Source of the DNA: Candidatus Zixiibacteriota bacterium
Lineage (GTDB): Bacteria > Zixibacteria > MSB-5A5 > GN15 > FEB-12
Direction of reading: 5' to 3'
NCBI GenBank assembly: GCA_029932795.1
Contig: JAOZPL010000083.1
Span: forward strand, 1 to 8,005
DNA length: 8,005 bases
Position numbers and translations under genes: made by a program. The notes beneath the pieces were generated by a model. The model searched no databases. It worked only from the letters and a program-made list of their open reading frames with translations, and was not told where the DNA came from. Of this stretch, positions 1 to 5,746 are shown piece by piece (the stretch's first letter is position 1; every line of letters begins with the position of its first letter).

Positions 1-1
1 G

Positions 2-67
2 ACCATCGGCGTCGTCACCGACGTCGGCCTGTTTTTGCACCTGCTGGCTGACCGGCTGCTGGGGTGA
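2..67 (+). CDS. C-terminal tail of an unidentified protein (5' end outside window)
   Basis: Frame 2 is open from the left edge and ends with TGA at 65-67, giving 21 residues that end in LLADRLLG. Nineteen of the 21 codons end in G or C, the bias expected of a coding frame here, and the residues are mostly hydrophobic with an amphipathic helical look (VGLFLHLLADRLLG). No family can be named from so short a tail. Frame 3 and one minus-strand frame are also open over this stretch, so the frame choice rests on codon bias. It is followed closely by a Shine-Dalgarno-like sequence at 74-81, suggesting that another gene once followed or still follows in the same operon. Confidence 0.45.
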   Translation, partial: TIGVVTDVGLFLHLLADRLLG

Positions 68-73
68 CGGTGT

Positions 74-134
74 AAGGGGAGAACGTGTGTTAAGAGCTTT
101 TATAGGGCAAAAACCATGGTGCTTCTGCCATTGA
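74..134 (+). other. Orphan translation start: strong SD with a 15-codon ORF running into the repeat
   Basis: AAGGGGAG at 74-81 is a strong Shine-Dalgarno, five bases before GTG at 87-89 and only seven bases after the upstream stop. This looks like the start of the next gene of an operon. The frame begins (V/M)LRAFIGQKPW and stops at TGA 132-134 inside the first palindrome of the repeat. A start this good leading to almost nothing suggests that the original downstream gene was cut off when the repeat and glycosylase unit arrived. It could also be a chance purine run or a genuine tiny ORF. Confidence 0.25.
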
Positions 135-182
135 TTTCTCTGGCAGAACTGCAAAGTATTCCAACCTACGGGTCTATCAGAA
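119..182. repeat. Palindromic intergenic repeat, copy 1
   Basis: This copy lies 3' of the glycosylase gene. It contains a perfect 8-bp inverted repeat, TTCTGCCA (123-130) and TGGCAGAA (141-148), separated by a 10-base loop, then a GGGTCTATCAGA block at 170-181. Over the 29-base core (121-149) it matches copy 2 (995-1023) at 25 of 29 positions by eye. The later GGGTCT..CAGA block is also shared, with a spacer of different length. On the minus strand the hairpin is followed nine bases later by TTTTT, so it might weakly help end the glycosylase transcript, but it is not a classical terminator. Confidence 0.6.
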
Positions 183-206
183 TCACATCAGCCAGTGCTT
201 TTTCCC

Positions 207-962
207 CTATACTCGTTCGGCTGTGCTACAAACATCGGCCATGTAGCATTCAGTACAATCGCAGTTGCGTGGTCTACACCACTTCCTTCCAATTTCCCAA
301 GCGGGGAAGTCCATGAGACCAGGAAATTCAGGGTTTAGGCCACGTGCTCGGAATATCAACTGGTCTACCGTCGCGTCTGACGGGGCAAGACCCAGACGGC
401 TAAATACTCTCCTCACATGCACATCAGCCGAGATGTCGATTGAAAAATAGTCCGAAAACTTAACCTTGAACCGTCTGGCAAGAATGTTCACCGCAATGCT
501 TGCAATTTTCGGTCCTACCCCGTCAAACTCACGGAACCGATAAACGACGGTAGCACTTGACGGTGAATCAGACCAGATGCTGGCCGCGTTACCTCCATAG
601 ACATCGCGAATGCGAGTAATGGTTTTGGATAAGTAACCAGACATCTTCTCGACGTAGCGATGAAGTGGTTCAGGTTCGGTCATCAACCTGTACACGTCCG
701 CTTCTGATTGTTGGGACAAAAGCTCTATGGAAAAACCGCCAAGCTTCTCTCGGAATCGATAGGGGATTAGCCAAGCCCTTTCAGCTTTAATCTGCCGATC
801 CATTACGCACGCTAGCACGAAGGCATGCGGGTGGCCTTTGAGGTCATTCAGGAGTCGATCCGCTTCGTCTTCACTAGTAAATCGAACCAGCTCTCTCGGG
901 GCTTCAAAGAGCTGTTGTCCGCGCTCCACAAGGCGGCTCTTAATTGCCTGTTCATCGATCAT
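207..962 (-). CDS. EndoIII-like HhH-GPD DNA glycosylase with [4Fe-4S] cluster loop
   Basis: The product (251 aa) is a predicted base-excision DNA glycosylase/AP lyase of the endonuclease III superfamily. The helix-hairpin-helix lies at residues 144-162 (core FDGVGPKIAS). Lys152 sits where EndoIII has catalytic Lys120, and Asp180 (ISADVHVRRV) where it has Asp138. Four cysteines, C229, C236, C239 and C245, have the exact C-x6-C-x2-C-x5-C spacing of the EndoIII iron-sulfur loop; C234 is an extra cysteine. The N-terminal half, with a DRQIKAERAW segment at 55-64, differs from classical Nth and resembles proteins annotated only as 'iron-sulfur cluster loop' HhH-GPD proteins, so the substrate base is unknown. 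The ATG at 962 has an AAGGA Shine-Dalgarno (+ strand 971-975) eight bases upstream. It is last of three minus-strand genes and is flanked by both copies of the palindromic repeat, which suggests an acquired or mobile unit. It is not a housekeeping Nth by sequence style. Confidence 0.85.
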   Translation of the reverse strand: MIDEQAIKSRLVERGQQLFEAPRELVRFTSEDEADRLLNDLKGHPHAFVLACVMDRQIKAERAWLIPYRFREKLGGFSIELLSQQSEADVYRLMTEPEPLHRYVEKMSGYLSKTITRIRDVYGGNAASIWSDSPSSATVVYRFREFDGVGPKIASIAVNILARRFKVKFSDYFSIDISADVHVRRVFSRLGLAPSDATVDQLIFRARGLNPEFPGLMDFPAWEIGRKWCRPRNCDCTECYMADVCSTAERV

Positions 963-970
963 TTTAACAG

Positions 971-975
971 TCCTT
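971..975 (-). promoter_or_regulatory. Shine-Dalgarno of the glycosylase gene
   Basis: AAGGA on the minus strand, eight bases upstream of the ATG at 962. It supports that start and shows that the gene can be translated independently of its upstream neighbour. No good -35/-10 pair was found in the 108-base gap. The nearby TATATA could act as a -10 but has no matching -35. Confidence 0.6.
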
Positions 976-991
976 ATATAACGGAAGCCGC

Positions 992-1068
992 AGCGCTCCT
1001 GCCGTTGATTTCAGTGGCAGAACCACATAGGGTTCTGCGGGTCTTCAGAGTTTATAGACCCAATGTGG
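992..1068. repeat. Palindromic intergenic repeat, copy 2, with nested hairpins
   Basis: This copy fills most of the gap between the M1-like gene and the glycosylase. Hairpin 1 (999-1020) pairs CTGCCGTTGA with TCAGTGGCAG, with two G-T wobbles if the plus strand is transcribed. Hairpin 2 (1017-1038) pairs GCAGAACC with GGTTCTGC around a six-base loop and shares GCAG with hairpin 1, so the two exclude each other. Hairpin 3 (1039-1061) pairs GGGTCT with AGACCC. CCACAT (1023-1028) can also pair with ATGTGG (1063-1068), enclosing hairpin 3. The order of blocks matches copy 1. No T-run follows, so it is not a standard terminator; it may act as an mRNA 3'-end stabiliser or be a REP/MITE-like element. 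Confidence 0.65.
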
Positions 1069-1070
1069 TG

Positions 1071-3296
1071 CTATTTCTTCTTCACCTTATCCTTCGACAA
1101 GACGCTGAAGAACTCGTTGAAGATCAGTTCTTTTGGTTCGGTGGCGAATGGTCCCAGCGAAAAGCTGTCGGAGAGGCCGGTCACATTCTGGCGGAGATAA
1201 GTGGATTCGCCGTTGATTTCCTCCACCCGCATGATTATCGGCATGCTGAACTCCGGACTGACTTTTTTAGTCGTCACGCTGACATCAACATAGTAGCCGT
1301 CATCTCTGCTGCTCACGCTATACTCCACCTCGTACTCGGGGAAATCGCGCCCATACAGCCAGTGATGGAAAAACCAGTCAAGGGGTTGGCCATAGAATTT
1401 CTCCGCCAGCTTGATGACATCGACATTGGTGAAGAGTTGATTGTTCACAAGCGACGACAGTGCGTGAATGAACTTGAGAAAAGTGCGATCCGAGCTTTTT
1501 TCTATATCATACATCAGGTAACGAAGCATATGCAGAACCCAGACACCTTTAACGGTCCGGATACCGGGGGCCAGGCGTTTGCCCGAGGCGAGCGGCAGAT
1601 CAAAGTCTCTTTCGACCGCTGTGTAATAATAATTGCGCCTCCGGAGCAGTTCCCCGAAAAAGACATCGTGGCCGAGCGAACTGCTTACATACATCAGCCC
1701 CAGATACTCAGGCACGGCGTTGAGCAGCCAGGACTCCCGGTCACTGGCGGGTCGGGCCAGCGCCCCGAACCACTGCCGGGCCACCTCCCGGCCAGCCACG
1801 TCGTGCAGCCCGCCGGTTTCGTCCACCAGACACTGCACCTGGGGAATCTCTATCAGGCCGGGCATGGTCAATGAGCTTTCGGGATATATGAATACCTCGA
1901 ACGTCGCGGGCGGCATGCCCAGTCGGCCCGTCATGTAATTGAACGCCTCCATCACGGTGGCACGGTAGTACTCATCGGGAATGAAGCACTGGTAACGGCC
2001 TTTAGTAATATGCTTTGATTTCAGGAAGTTGACCGTCATGCCGATATCGCTGATCACCGGAATCGTGTCGAATCCGGAGGCATACGGCTGATACACAAAG
2101 TTCGTGTACGGCTCGGACGGCTTCACCTCAAACTCCATCCTCCCCTTTCCCACGTCCTTCATCTCACTCATCGCGGGCATGACGTAGCTGTATCCTCGGG
2201 GAATGTCAAATGTTACAGCAAGCGGTGCCGGTTGGGGATCGGCCACGAACGGGAACGCCGTGCCGTAATCTTTGCCCCGATACCAGAGACGAAACTCGAG
2301 CGTGTCACCTTTGTAAGCGTACTCAGGAAGTATAACGCCGGTGAAAGTGAAATCCCTTCGCCGGTGGAAATCCACCGTTCGATCCCGAAAATAGATCGAA
2401 TCCAGTTTCAGATTATAGTGCAGGAAGAGGGACACGAACTTGAGACTGTCAACATTCACCAGCACTTTAATATCGGTCGCGGCGGCCCGAATGACCTTGC
2501 CGTCGAGACCGGTCATTTCAAGACGAGCCCTACGGTCAAGCACGGTTGTCGGGTACGGGATGCCGGAAACCTGGGCATCGTCGGATATACCGTATTCCCT
2601 TCTCTGCAAGACCGCGCCATCGGTGACCGCGATATCACCGCCCTCGTGTTCATAGGCCACAATCACCTGCTCAGGGCGGTTGGGATCAAAGGTGAAGACA
2701 TAGCGGTCAAAATCGGCCCAGAAATAACCATCCTCGCGCCGTTCATAGACTGACCGCAGAAGCTGAAAGAGGTTGTCATATTCGTGCATGACCACGGGGG
2801 CGAAAAAGAAATCCCCCTGCGCCTTTTGTGCGGTGTTGAAATCGCGCCAGGACAACACGGTTTCACTGAAGGTGAATTGCTCCCGCAGCTTAAGGTCAAA
2901 ATCATCGGCCATGTGAATGAAACAAACCTCGAAGTCCTTATCAACCGTGCTGTCTTTGGAGACGTACAGCAGCGACTGCCGCTCCATGTGGACCGGTATG
3001 TCCATTCTGGCGTGGCCCTCGCCAATGAAGATAGCCGTGGTCGGGCGACCCAGTATGTGGCGCAGGAGATACATCTTCCCTTCCTTGAAGGTGAACGTGG
3101 CGATGTCTTTCTCATAAACAAAATCAGACACCTCGGCCAGTTCGGCAGGCGGTTTTCTGGACAGGTCAGTCATAATCAGATCATAATTGTCTTTGAACTC
3201 CCTGAGAAAATCTGAATCCGCCGCAGCCGGAACAGCCGCCAGGGTGACGGCCAGAAGGAAGAAGATGGCCAACGTTACTGCTCTGTTCTGATACAT
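1071..3296 (-). CDS. Exported peptidase M1-like protein with a degenerate active site (pseudo-peptidase)
   Basis: The product is 741 aa. A Sec signal peptide (hydrophobic core about 6-22, AxA cleavage after Ala26) sends it to the periplasm or outside. The C-terminal half has the peptidase M1 (aminopeptidase N/LTA4 hydrolase) layout: REVARQWFG at 503-511 aligns with the zinc motif HExxHxWFG, WLLNAVPEYLGLMY at 523-536 with WLNEGFAEY, TVKGVWVLHMLR at 581-592 with the Y-x-K-G catalytic Tyr block, and DWFFHHWLYG is the usual late motif. Both zinc histidines are Arg (R503, R507), the third ligand Glu is Asn526, the Tyr is Val582, and no GAMEN motif precedes it. Only the general-base Glu504 survives. 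The frame is intact, so this is a folded, probably non-catalytic relative, perhaps a binding or scaffold protein; its role is unknown. The ATG at 3296 has AGGAG seven bases upstream (+ strand 3304-3308). It starts 50 bp after the ATPase gene and is probably cotranscribed with it. Confidence 0.85.
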   Translation of the reverse strand: MYQNRAVTLAIFFLLAVTLAAVPAAADSDFLREFKDNYDLIMTDLSRKPPAELAEVSDFVYEKDIATFTFKEGKMYLLRHILGRPTTAIFIGEGHARMDIPVHMERQSLLYVSKDSTVDKDFEVCFIHMADDFDLKLREQFTFSETVLSWRDFNTAQKAQGDFFFAPVVMHEYDNLFQLLRSVYERREDGYFWADFDRYVFTFDPNRPEQVIVAYEHEGGDIAVTDGAVLQRREYGISDDAQVSGIPYPTTVLDRRARLEMTGLDGKVIRAAATDIKVLVNVDSLKFVSLFLHYNLKLDSIYFRDRTVDFHRRRDFTFTGVILPEYAYKGDTLEFRLWYRGKDYGTAFPFVADPQPAPLAVTFDIPRGYSYVMPAMSEMKDVGKGRMEFEVKPSEPYTNFVYQPYASGFDTIPVISDIGMTVNFLKSKHITKGRYQCFIPDEYYRATVMEAFNYMTGRLGMPPATFEVFIYPESSLTMPGLIEIPQVQCLVDETGGLHDVAGREVARQWFGALARPASDRESWLLNAVPEYLGLMYVSSSLGHDVFFGELLRRRNYYYTAVERDFDLPLASGKRLAPGIRTVKGVWVLHMLRYLMYDIEKSSDRTFLKFIHALSSLVNNQLFTNVDVIKLAEKFYGQPLDWFFHHWLYGRDFPEYEVEYSVSSRDDGYYVDVSVTTKKVSPEFSMPIIMRVEEINGESTYLRQNVTGLSDSFSLGPFATEPKELIFNEFFSVLSKDKVKKK

Positions 3297-3327
3297 TTGT
3301 TATCTCCTGTTTTGGATATACGGTCAC

Positions 3328-3343
3328 ATTATTGACGAATAAT
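3328..3343. other. Small perfect AT palindrome between the ATPase and M1-like genes
   Basis: ATTATT and AATAAT are separated by GACG, a perfect 6-bp inverted repeat in the 50-base gap just after the ATPase stop and upstream of the M1-like Shine-Dalgarno. It is too AT-rich for a strong RNA hairpin and has no T-run, so a terminator is unlikely. It could be a protein-binding site or chance. Confidence 0.25.
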
Positions 3344-3346
3344 ACC

Positions 3347-3904
3347 TCATTCTGTCAATTTCCGAGTGTGAGCAACACAGGCATCTATAATCTGAACAAG
3401 CTGCCTGTATTTCTCCTCGAAATCCCGAATGGCCGGGATAAAATGATAACCGGGGTGTTCCTGCCATACATGCTTGATAGCTTTCTCAATAGCCAGAGCT
3501 TCTTCCGGTGACTCGGTACGGATATCATCGCCGGTGTAGTGCTCTTCGCCAAGCGCCGCGCTGGTACCCAGCTGCACCACCTTATCATATCTCTCGTGTT
3601 CGCGCGCCAGCGTGGTGCCCACTATTGCACGCGTGCCCGGATGAAACGCGAATGCATCGGCTGTCCCCCGATCAGTAATGAACGATCTGTCTCCCAGCTC
3701 TGCTTCTCGGGCGACCTGATCATTGTAAACGGCGATATGAAAGGCTGCCTTGTCGTGCCGATAATCCGGATTTCCCCGCAAAAGCCTCCGGGCTACTTCA
3801 TCCAGAAAAACAAACCCCCGAAAGCGATCAACAATCTTCAGCCGGGTCAGGCATTTGCTTTTCCCGGACCCGGGTCCGCCGGTTATGACAATTCTTGAGC
3901 GCAT
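3347..3904 (-). CDS. AAA_28-like P-loop ATPase/kinase
   Basis: The product (185 aa from the ATG at 3904) opens with a beta strand and Walker A, IVITGGPGSGKS (residues 5-16). FITDRGTADAFAF (about 75-87) matches the DR(S/G)..D..A(Y/F) block of AAA_28/NadR-like ATPases, and ESPEEALAIEKAIKHVW (about 131-147) is the late helix typical of that family. Members bind ATP and are often small nucleotide- or metabolite-kinase-like proteins; no substrate can be assigned. A GTG at 3952 would add 16 residues, but it has no Shine-Dalgarno and lies upstream of the promoter -35, so the ATG is preferred; it also starts directly at the first strand of the fold. Only a weak GGAA precedes the ATG. It is first of the minus-strand block, divergent from the M24 operon. 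Confidence 0.75.
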   Translation of the reverse strand: MRSRIVITGGPGSGKSKCLTRLKIVDRFRGFVFLDEVARRLLRGNPDYRHDKAAFHIAVYNDQVAREAELGDRSFITDRGTADAFAFHPGTRAIVGTTLAREHERYDKVVQLGTSAALGEEHYTGDDIRTESPEEALAIEKAIKHVWQEHPGYHFIPAIRDFEEKYRQLVQIIDACVAHTRKLTE

Positions 3905-3917
3905 GGGATTCCGCAGC

Positions 3918-3946
3918 AATCTATCAGCCTGCCTCAAGAGTGTCAA
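3918..3946 (-). promoter_or_regulatory. Sigma70-type promoter for the minus-strand ATPase/M1-like genes
   Basis: On the minus strand, a perfect -35 TTGACA (+ strand 3941-3946) is followed after exactly 17 bp by TAGATT (3918-3923), which matches the -10 consensus at four of six positions. The expected start of transcription is near 3911, only about seven bases before the ATG at 3904. This promoter decides the start codon of the ATPase and implies a very short leader. Confidence 0.6.
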
Positions 3947-3959
3947 GTTCACGAATCAG

Positions 3960-3988
3960 TTGAGTTGTGATCGGTTTTTGTTTATCGT
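3960..3988 (+). promoter_or_regulatory. Weak candidate promoter for the M24-NUDIX-murJ operon
   Basis: TTGAGT (3960-3965), a 17-bp spacer and TATCGT (3983-3988) each match the sigma70 consensus at four of six positions, with correct spacing. Transcription would start near 3995, just before the Shine-Dalgarno. It lies back to back with the minus-strand promoter, within the 104-base divergent gap. This is the best candidate in the gap but weak on its own. Confidence 0.3.
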
Positions 3989-4008
3989 AAATGATACGGA
4001 GGATTAAC

Positions 4009-5181
4009 ATGGATACAAAAGCGATTCAGACATATTTATCGGCACACGACCTTGATGGCTGGCTCCTGGCCGATTTTCACGGACACAACGACGTCGCCGT
4101 AAATATGCTGCAGCTCTCAGGCATTCTCACGCGCCGTTCGTTTTACTTTATCCCTGCCGAAGGCGAACCGAGGGCGCTGGTCAATGTGATCGAGAAGGAG
4201 AAGTTTCACGGTATGCCGGGTCGCATCATTGAGTATACCGGCTATAAAATGCTGGAATCAGAATTAAAATTGCTGCTGGCGGGCGCCACAAGAATAGCGA
4301 TGGAATACTCTCCCCGTGGGCGACTCCCTTACATCGGGCTGGTCGACGCCGGGACTGTTGAGCTGGTTCGGGAGCTAGGTGTGGAGATTGTTTCATCGGA
4401 TGACCTGGTGGCGCATTTCCAGGCCAGACTCTCTGCAGAACAAATCGCCAGCCATCACAAAGCTGCCCGAAACCTGATGGAGATAAAAGACAAGGCTTTT
4501 GATCATATCGCTGAGTCCCTCCGGTCAGGCAATATGATTACCGAATACAATGTCTGCTCCTTTGTGCGGGAACAGTTTACCGAATACAACATGACTTGCG
4601 CGGAAGGCCCTATCTGCGCCGTGGATGCGCACGCCGGTGACCCCCACTATGAACCCTCGGCAGACAGCTCTTCCACAATCGAGAAGGGACAACTCATCCT
4701 GATAGACATGTGGGCTAAGATGAATGATGTGCAAGCAGTCTACGGCGATATAACATGGATGGGATACACCGGACCAAAAGCAGATATTCCGGATAAGTAC
4801 AACGAGATTTTCTCGATTCTGGTTAAAGCCCGCGACCGGGCAGTCGCCTTTCTGCGAGAGAGTCTCGGCCAACGTCCGGTTCGCGGCTTCGAAGTTGACG
4901 ATATTTGCCGCGGCGTTGTGATAGAGGCCGGCTACGGCAAGTTCTTCACGCACCGGACCGGCCACTCGATCACCACCTCCGGGCACGGGCCGGGCCCCAA
5001 TATCGACAATCTGGAAACGGAAGACCGGCGTGAGCTTCAGCCAGGGCATCTCTTTTCCATTGAACCGGGGATCTACCTGACCGACTGCGGGTTCCGCACG
5101 GAGATCGATGTACTGGTCAACCACGATAGCTGCGAGGTAACCACATTGCCATTACAGACCGATATCCTGCCGCTCCTCTAA
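4009..5181 (+). CDS. M24 family metallopeptidase (Xaa-Pro dipeptidase/aminopeptidase P-like)
   Basis: The 390-aa product is a cytoplasmic pita-bread-fold peptidase, predicted to cut Xaa-Pro dipeptides or N-terminal residues before proline. An N-terminal creatinase-like domain (about 1-125) precedes the M24 catalytic domain (about 150-390). All five dinuclear-metal ligands are visible: Asp233 (LILIDMWAK), Asp247 (VYGDITW), His319 (HRTGHSI), Glu352 (FSIEPGIYL) and Glu365 (FRTEIDVLV); His326 (SGHGPGP) is the usual nearby conserved histidine. The two Asp ligands are 14 residues apart, rather than the 11 of classical aminopeptidase P or MetAP. The start is ATG 4009, with GGAGG at 3998-4002 six bases upstream; the in-frame ATG at 3991 overlaps that site and is rejected. 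No signal peptide is seen. First gene of a three-gene operon. The exact substrate is not determined by sequence. Confidence 0.9.
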   Translation: MDTKAIQTYLSAHDLDGWLLADFHGHNDVAVNMLQLSGILTRRSFYFIPAEGEPRALVNVIEKEKFHGMPGRIIEYTGYKMLESELKLLLAGATRIAMEYSPRGRLPYIGLVDAGTVELVRELGVEIVSSDDLVAHFQARLSAEQIASHHKAARNLMEIKDKAFDHIAESLRSGNMITEYNVCSFVREQFTEYNMTCAEGPICAVDAHAGDPHYEPSADSSSTIEKGQLILIDMWAKMNDVQAVYGDITWMGYTGPKADIPDKYNEIFSILVKARDRAVAFLRESLGQRPVRGFEVDDICRGVVIEAGYGKFFTHRTGHSITTSGHGPGPNIDNLETEDRRELQPGHLFSIEPGIYLTDCGFRTEIDVLVNHDSCEVTTLPLQTDILPLL

Positions 5182-5182
5182 T

Positions 5183-5737
5183 ATGTACGTTACCGACGAG
5201 ATGATCAGACGAATGGTGGCGCTCTATGGAGTGCCGGACGAAGTTTCATTCGCCTTTGATGTTACGGAACGAGAGCTCAAACGAATACGATCGTCACAGA
5301 AACACGGACGAAACCACGATGTCACCATGTACATCCGAAAAGACGACCAGCTGCTGGTAATCGCCAAACACTCGTACCCGCCGGGGCTTTACCGCGCACC
5401 CTCCGGAGGACTTCAGCCGGGGGAAAATTTCCACGACGGGATCAATCGTGAAGTAGCCGAAGAAGTCGGCTGCGAGATCAAACTGGACAGGTTTGTCCTG
5501 CGAACTTCAGCCACCTTCGCACACCAGAACGATTCTATCACCTGGCGTTCGTTTGTATTCGCGGCCGATTTCGTCCGGGGCGATTTTCAATTCACTGATC
5601 GCCGAGAGATCCGCGAGGTCCGCCTGGTCGCCTGGGATGAGTTTGACACGTTTGGACGTATCATGCGCCGGACGGATATCGGCGGTCTTCATTACCGGGC
5701 GGCGCTGCACGAGGTGGTCCGGAAGCTGATCCGGTAA
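5183..5737 (+). CDS. NUDIX hydrolase
   Basis: The product (184 aa) carries a near-perfect Nudix box: G75, E81, R89-E90, E93-E94 and G96 follow G-x5-E-x7-REUxEExGU, ending with Cys97 where a bulky aliphatic is usual. The PSGGLQPGE lead-in at 73-81 is typical. Such enzymes hydrolyse nucleoside diphosphates linked to another moiety, using metal bound by the REVAEE helix; substrate unknown. About 45 residues precede the Nudix fold proper (DVTMYIRK begins the core), longer than in minimal Nudix proteins, and might be a dimerisation or substrate element. The ATG lies one base after the M24 stop and has no Shine-Dalgarno, implying translational coupling; a downstream ATG at 5201 is possible but no better placed. 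Its stop overlaps the Shine-Dalgarno of the next gene. Confidence 0.88.
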   Translation: MYVTDEMIRRMVALYGVPDEVSFAFDVTERELKRIRSSQKHGRNHDVTMYIRKDDQLLVIAKHSYPPGLYRAPSGGLQPGENFHDGINREVAEEVGCEIKLDRFVLRTSATFAHQNDSITWRSFVFAADFVRGDFQFTDRREIREVRLVAWDEFDTFGRIMRRTDIGGLHYRAALHEVVRKLIR

Positions 5738-5741
5738 GGAG
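5736..5741 (+). promoter_or_regulatory. Shine-Dalgarno of the MurJ-like gene, overlapping the NUDIX stop
   Basis: AAGGAG shares its two A residues with the TAA stop of the NUDIX gene and sits five bases before the GTG start at 5747. It supports the GTG as start and links translation of the flippase to ribosomes finishing the NUDIX gene. Confidence 0.65.
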
Positions 5742-5746
5742 AACGC

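Noticed and set aside
123..148. Rho-independent terminator after the glycosylase
   Set aside because: The 8-bp stem is good, but the T-run is nine bases away on the minus strand rather than directly after the stem, so a terminator call is not supported.
119..182. Repeat copies as integron attC sites
   Set aside because: The gene-plus-repeat layout suggested it, but no paired RYYYAAC/GTTRRRY core sites were found in either copy and no integrase is in the window.
119..1068. CRISPR array
   Set aside because: Only two diverged copies about 870 bases apart with a gene between them; no regular spacers and no cas genes.
825..1874. Long plus-strand open frame (349 codons) opposite the M1-like gene and glycosylase start
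   Set aside because: It is antisense to two genes with clear family motifs and ribosome-binding sites, runs across the palindromic repeat, and its translation shows no recognisable domain.
3991..4008. Upstream ATG as the start of the M24 peptidase
   Set aside because: Its first codons contain the GGAGG that serves ATG 4009; it has no site of its own, and the added residues (MIRRIN) are simply the translated Shine-Dalgarno.
4525..5124. Minus-strand open frame (199 codons) opposite the M24 peptidase
   Set aside because: It lies wholly antisense to the catalytic domain with all metal ligands; no start signal or family features.
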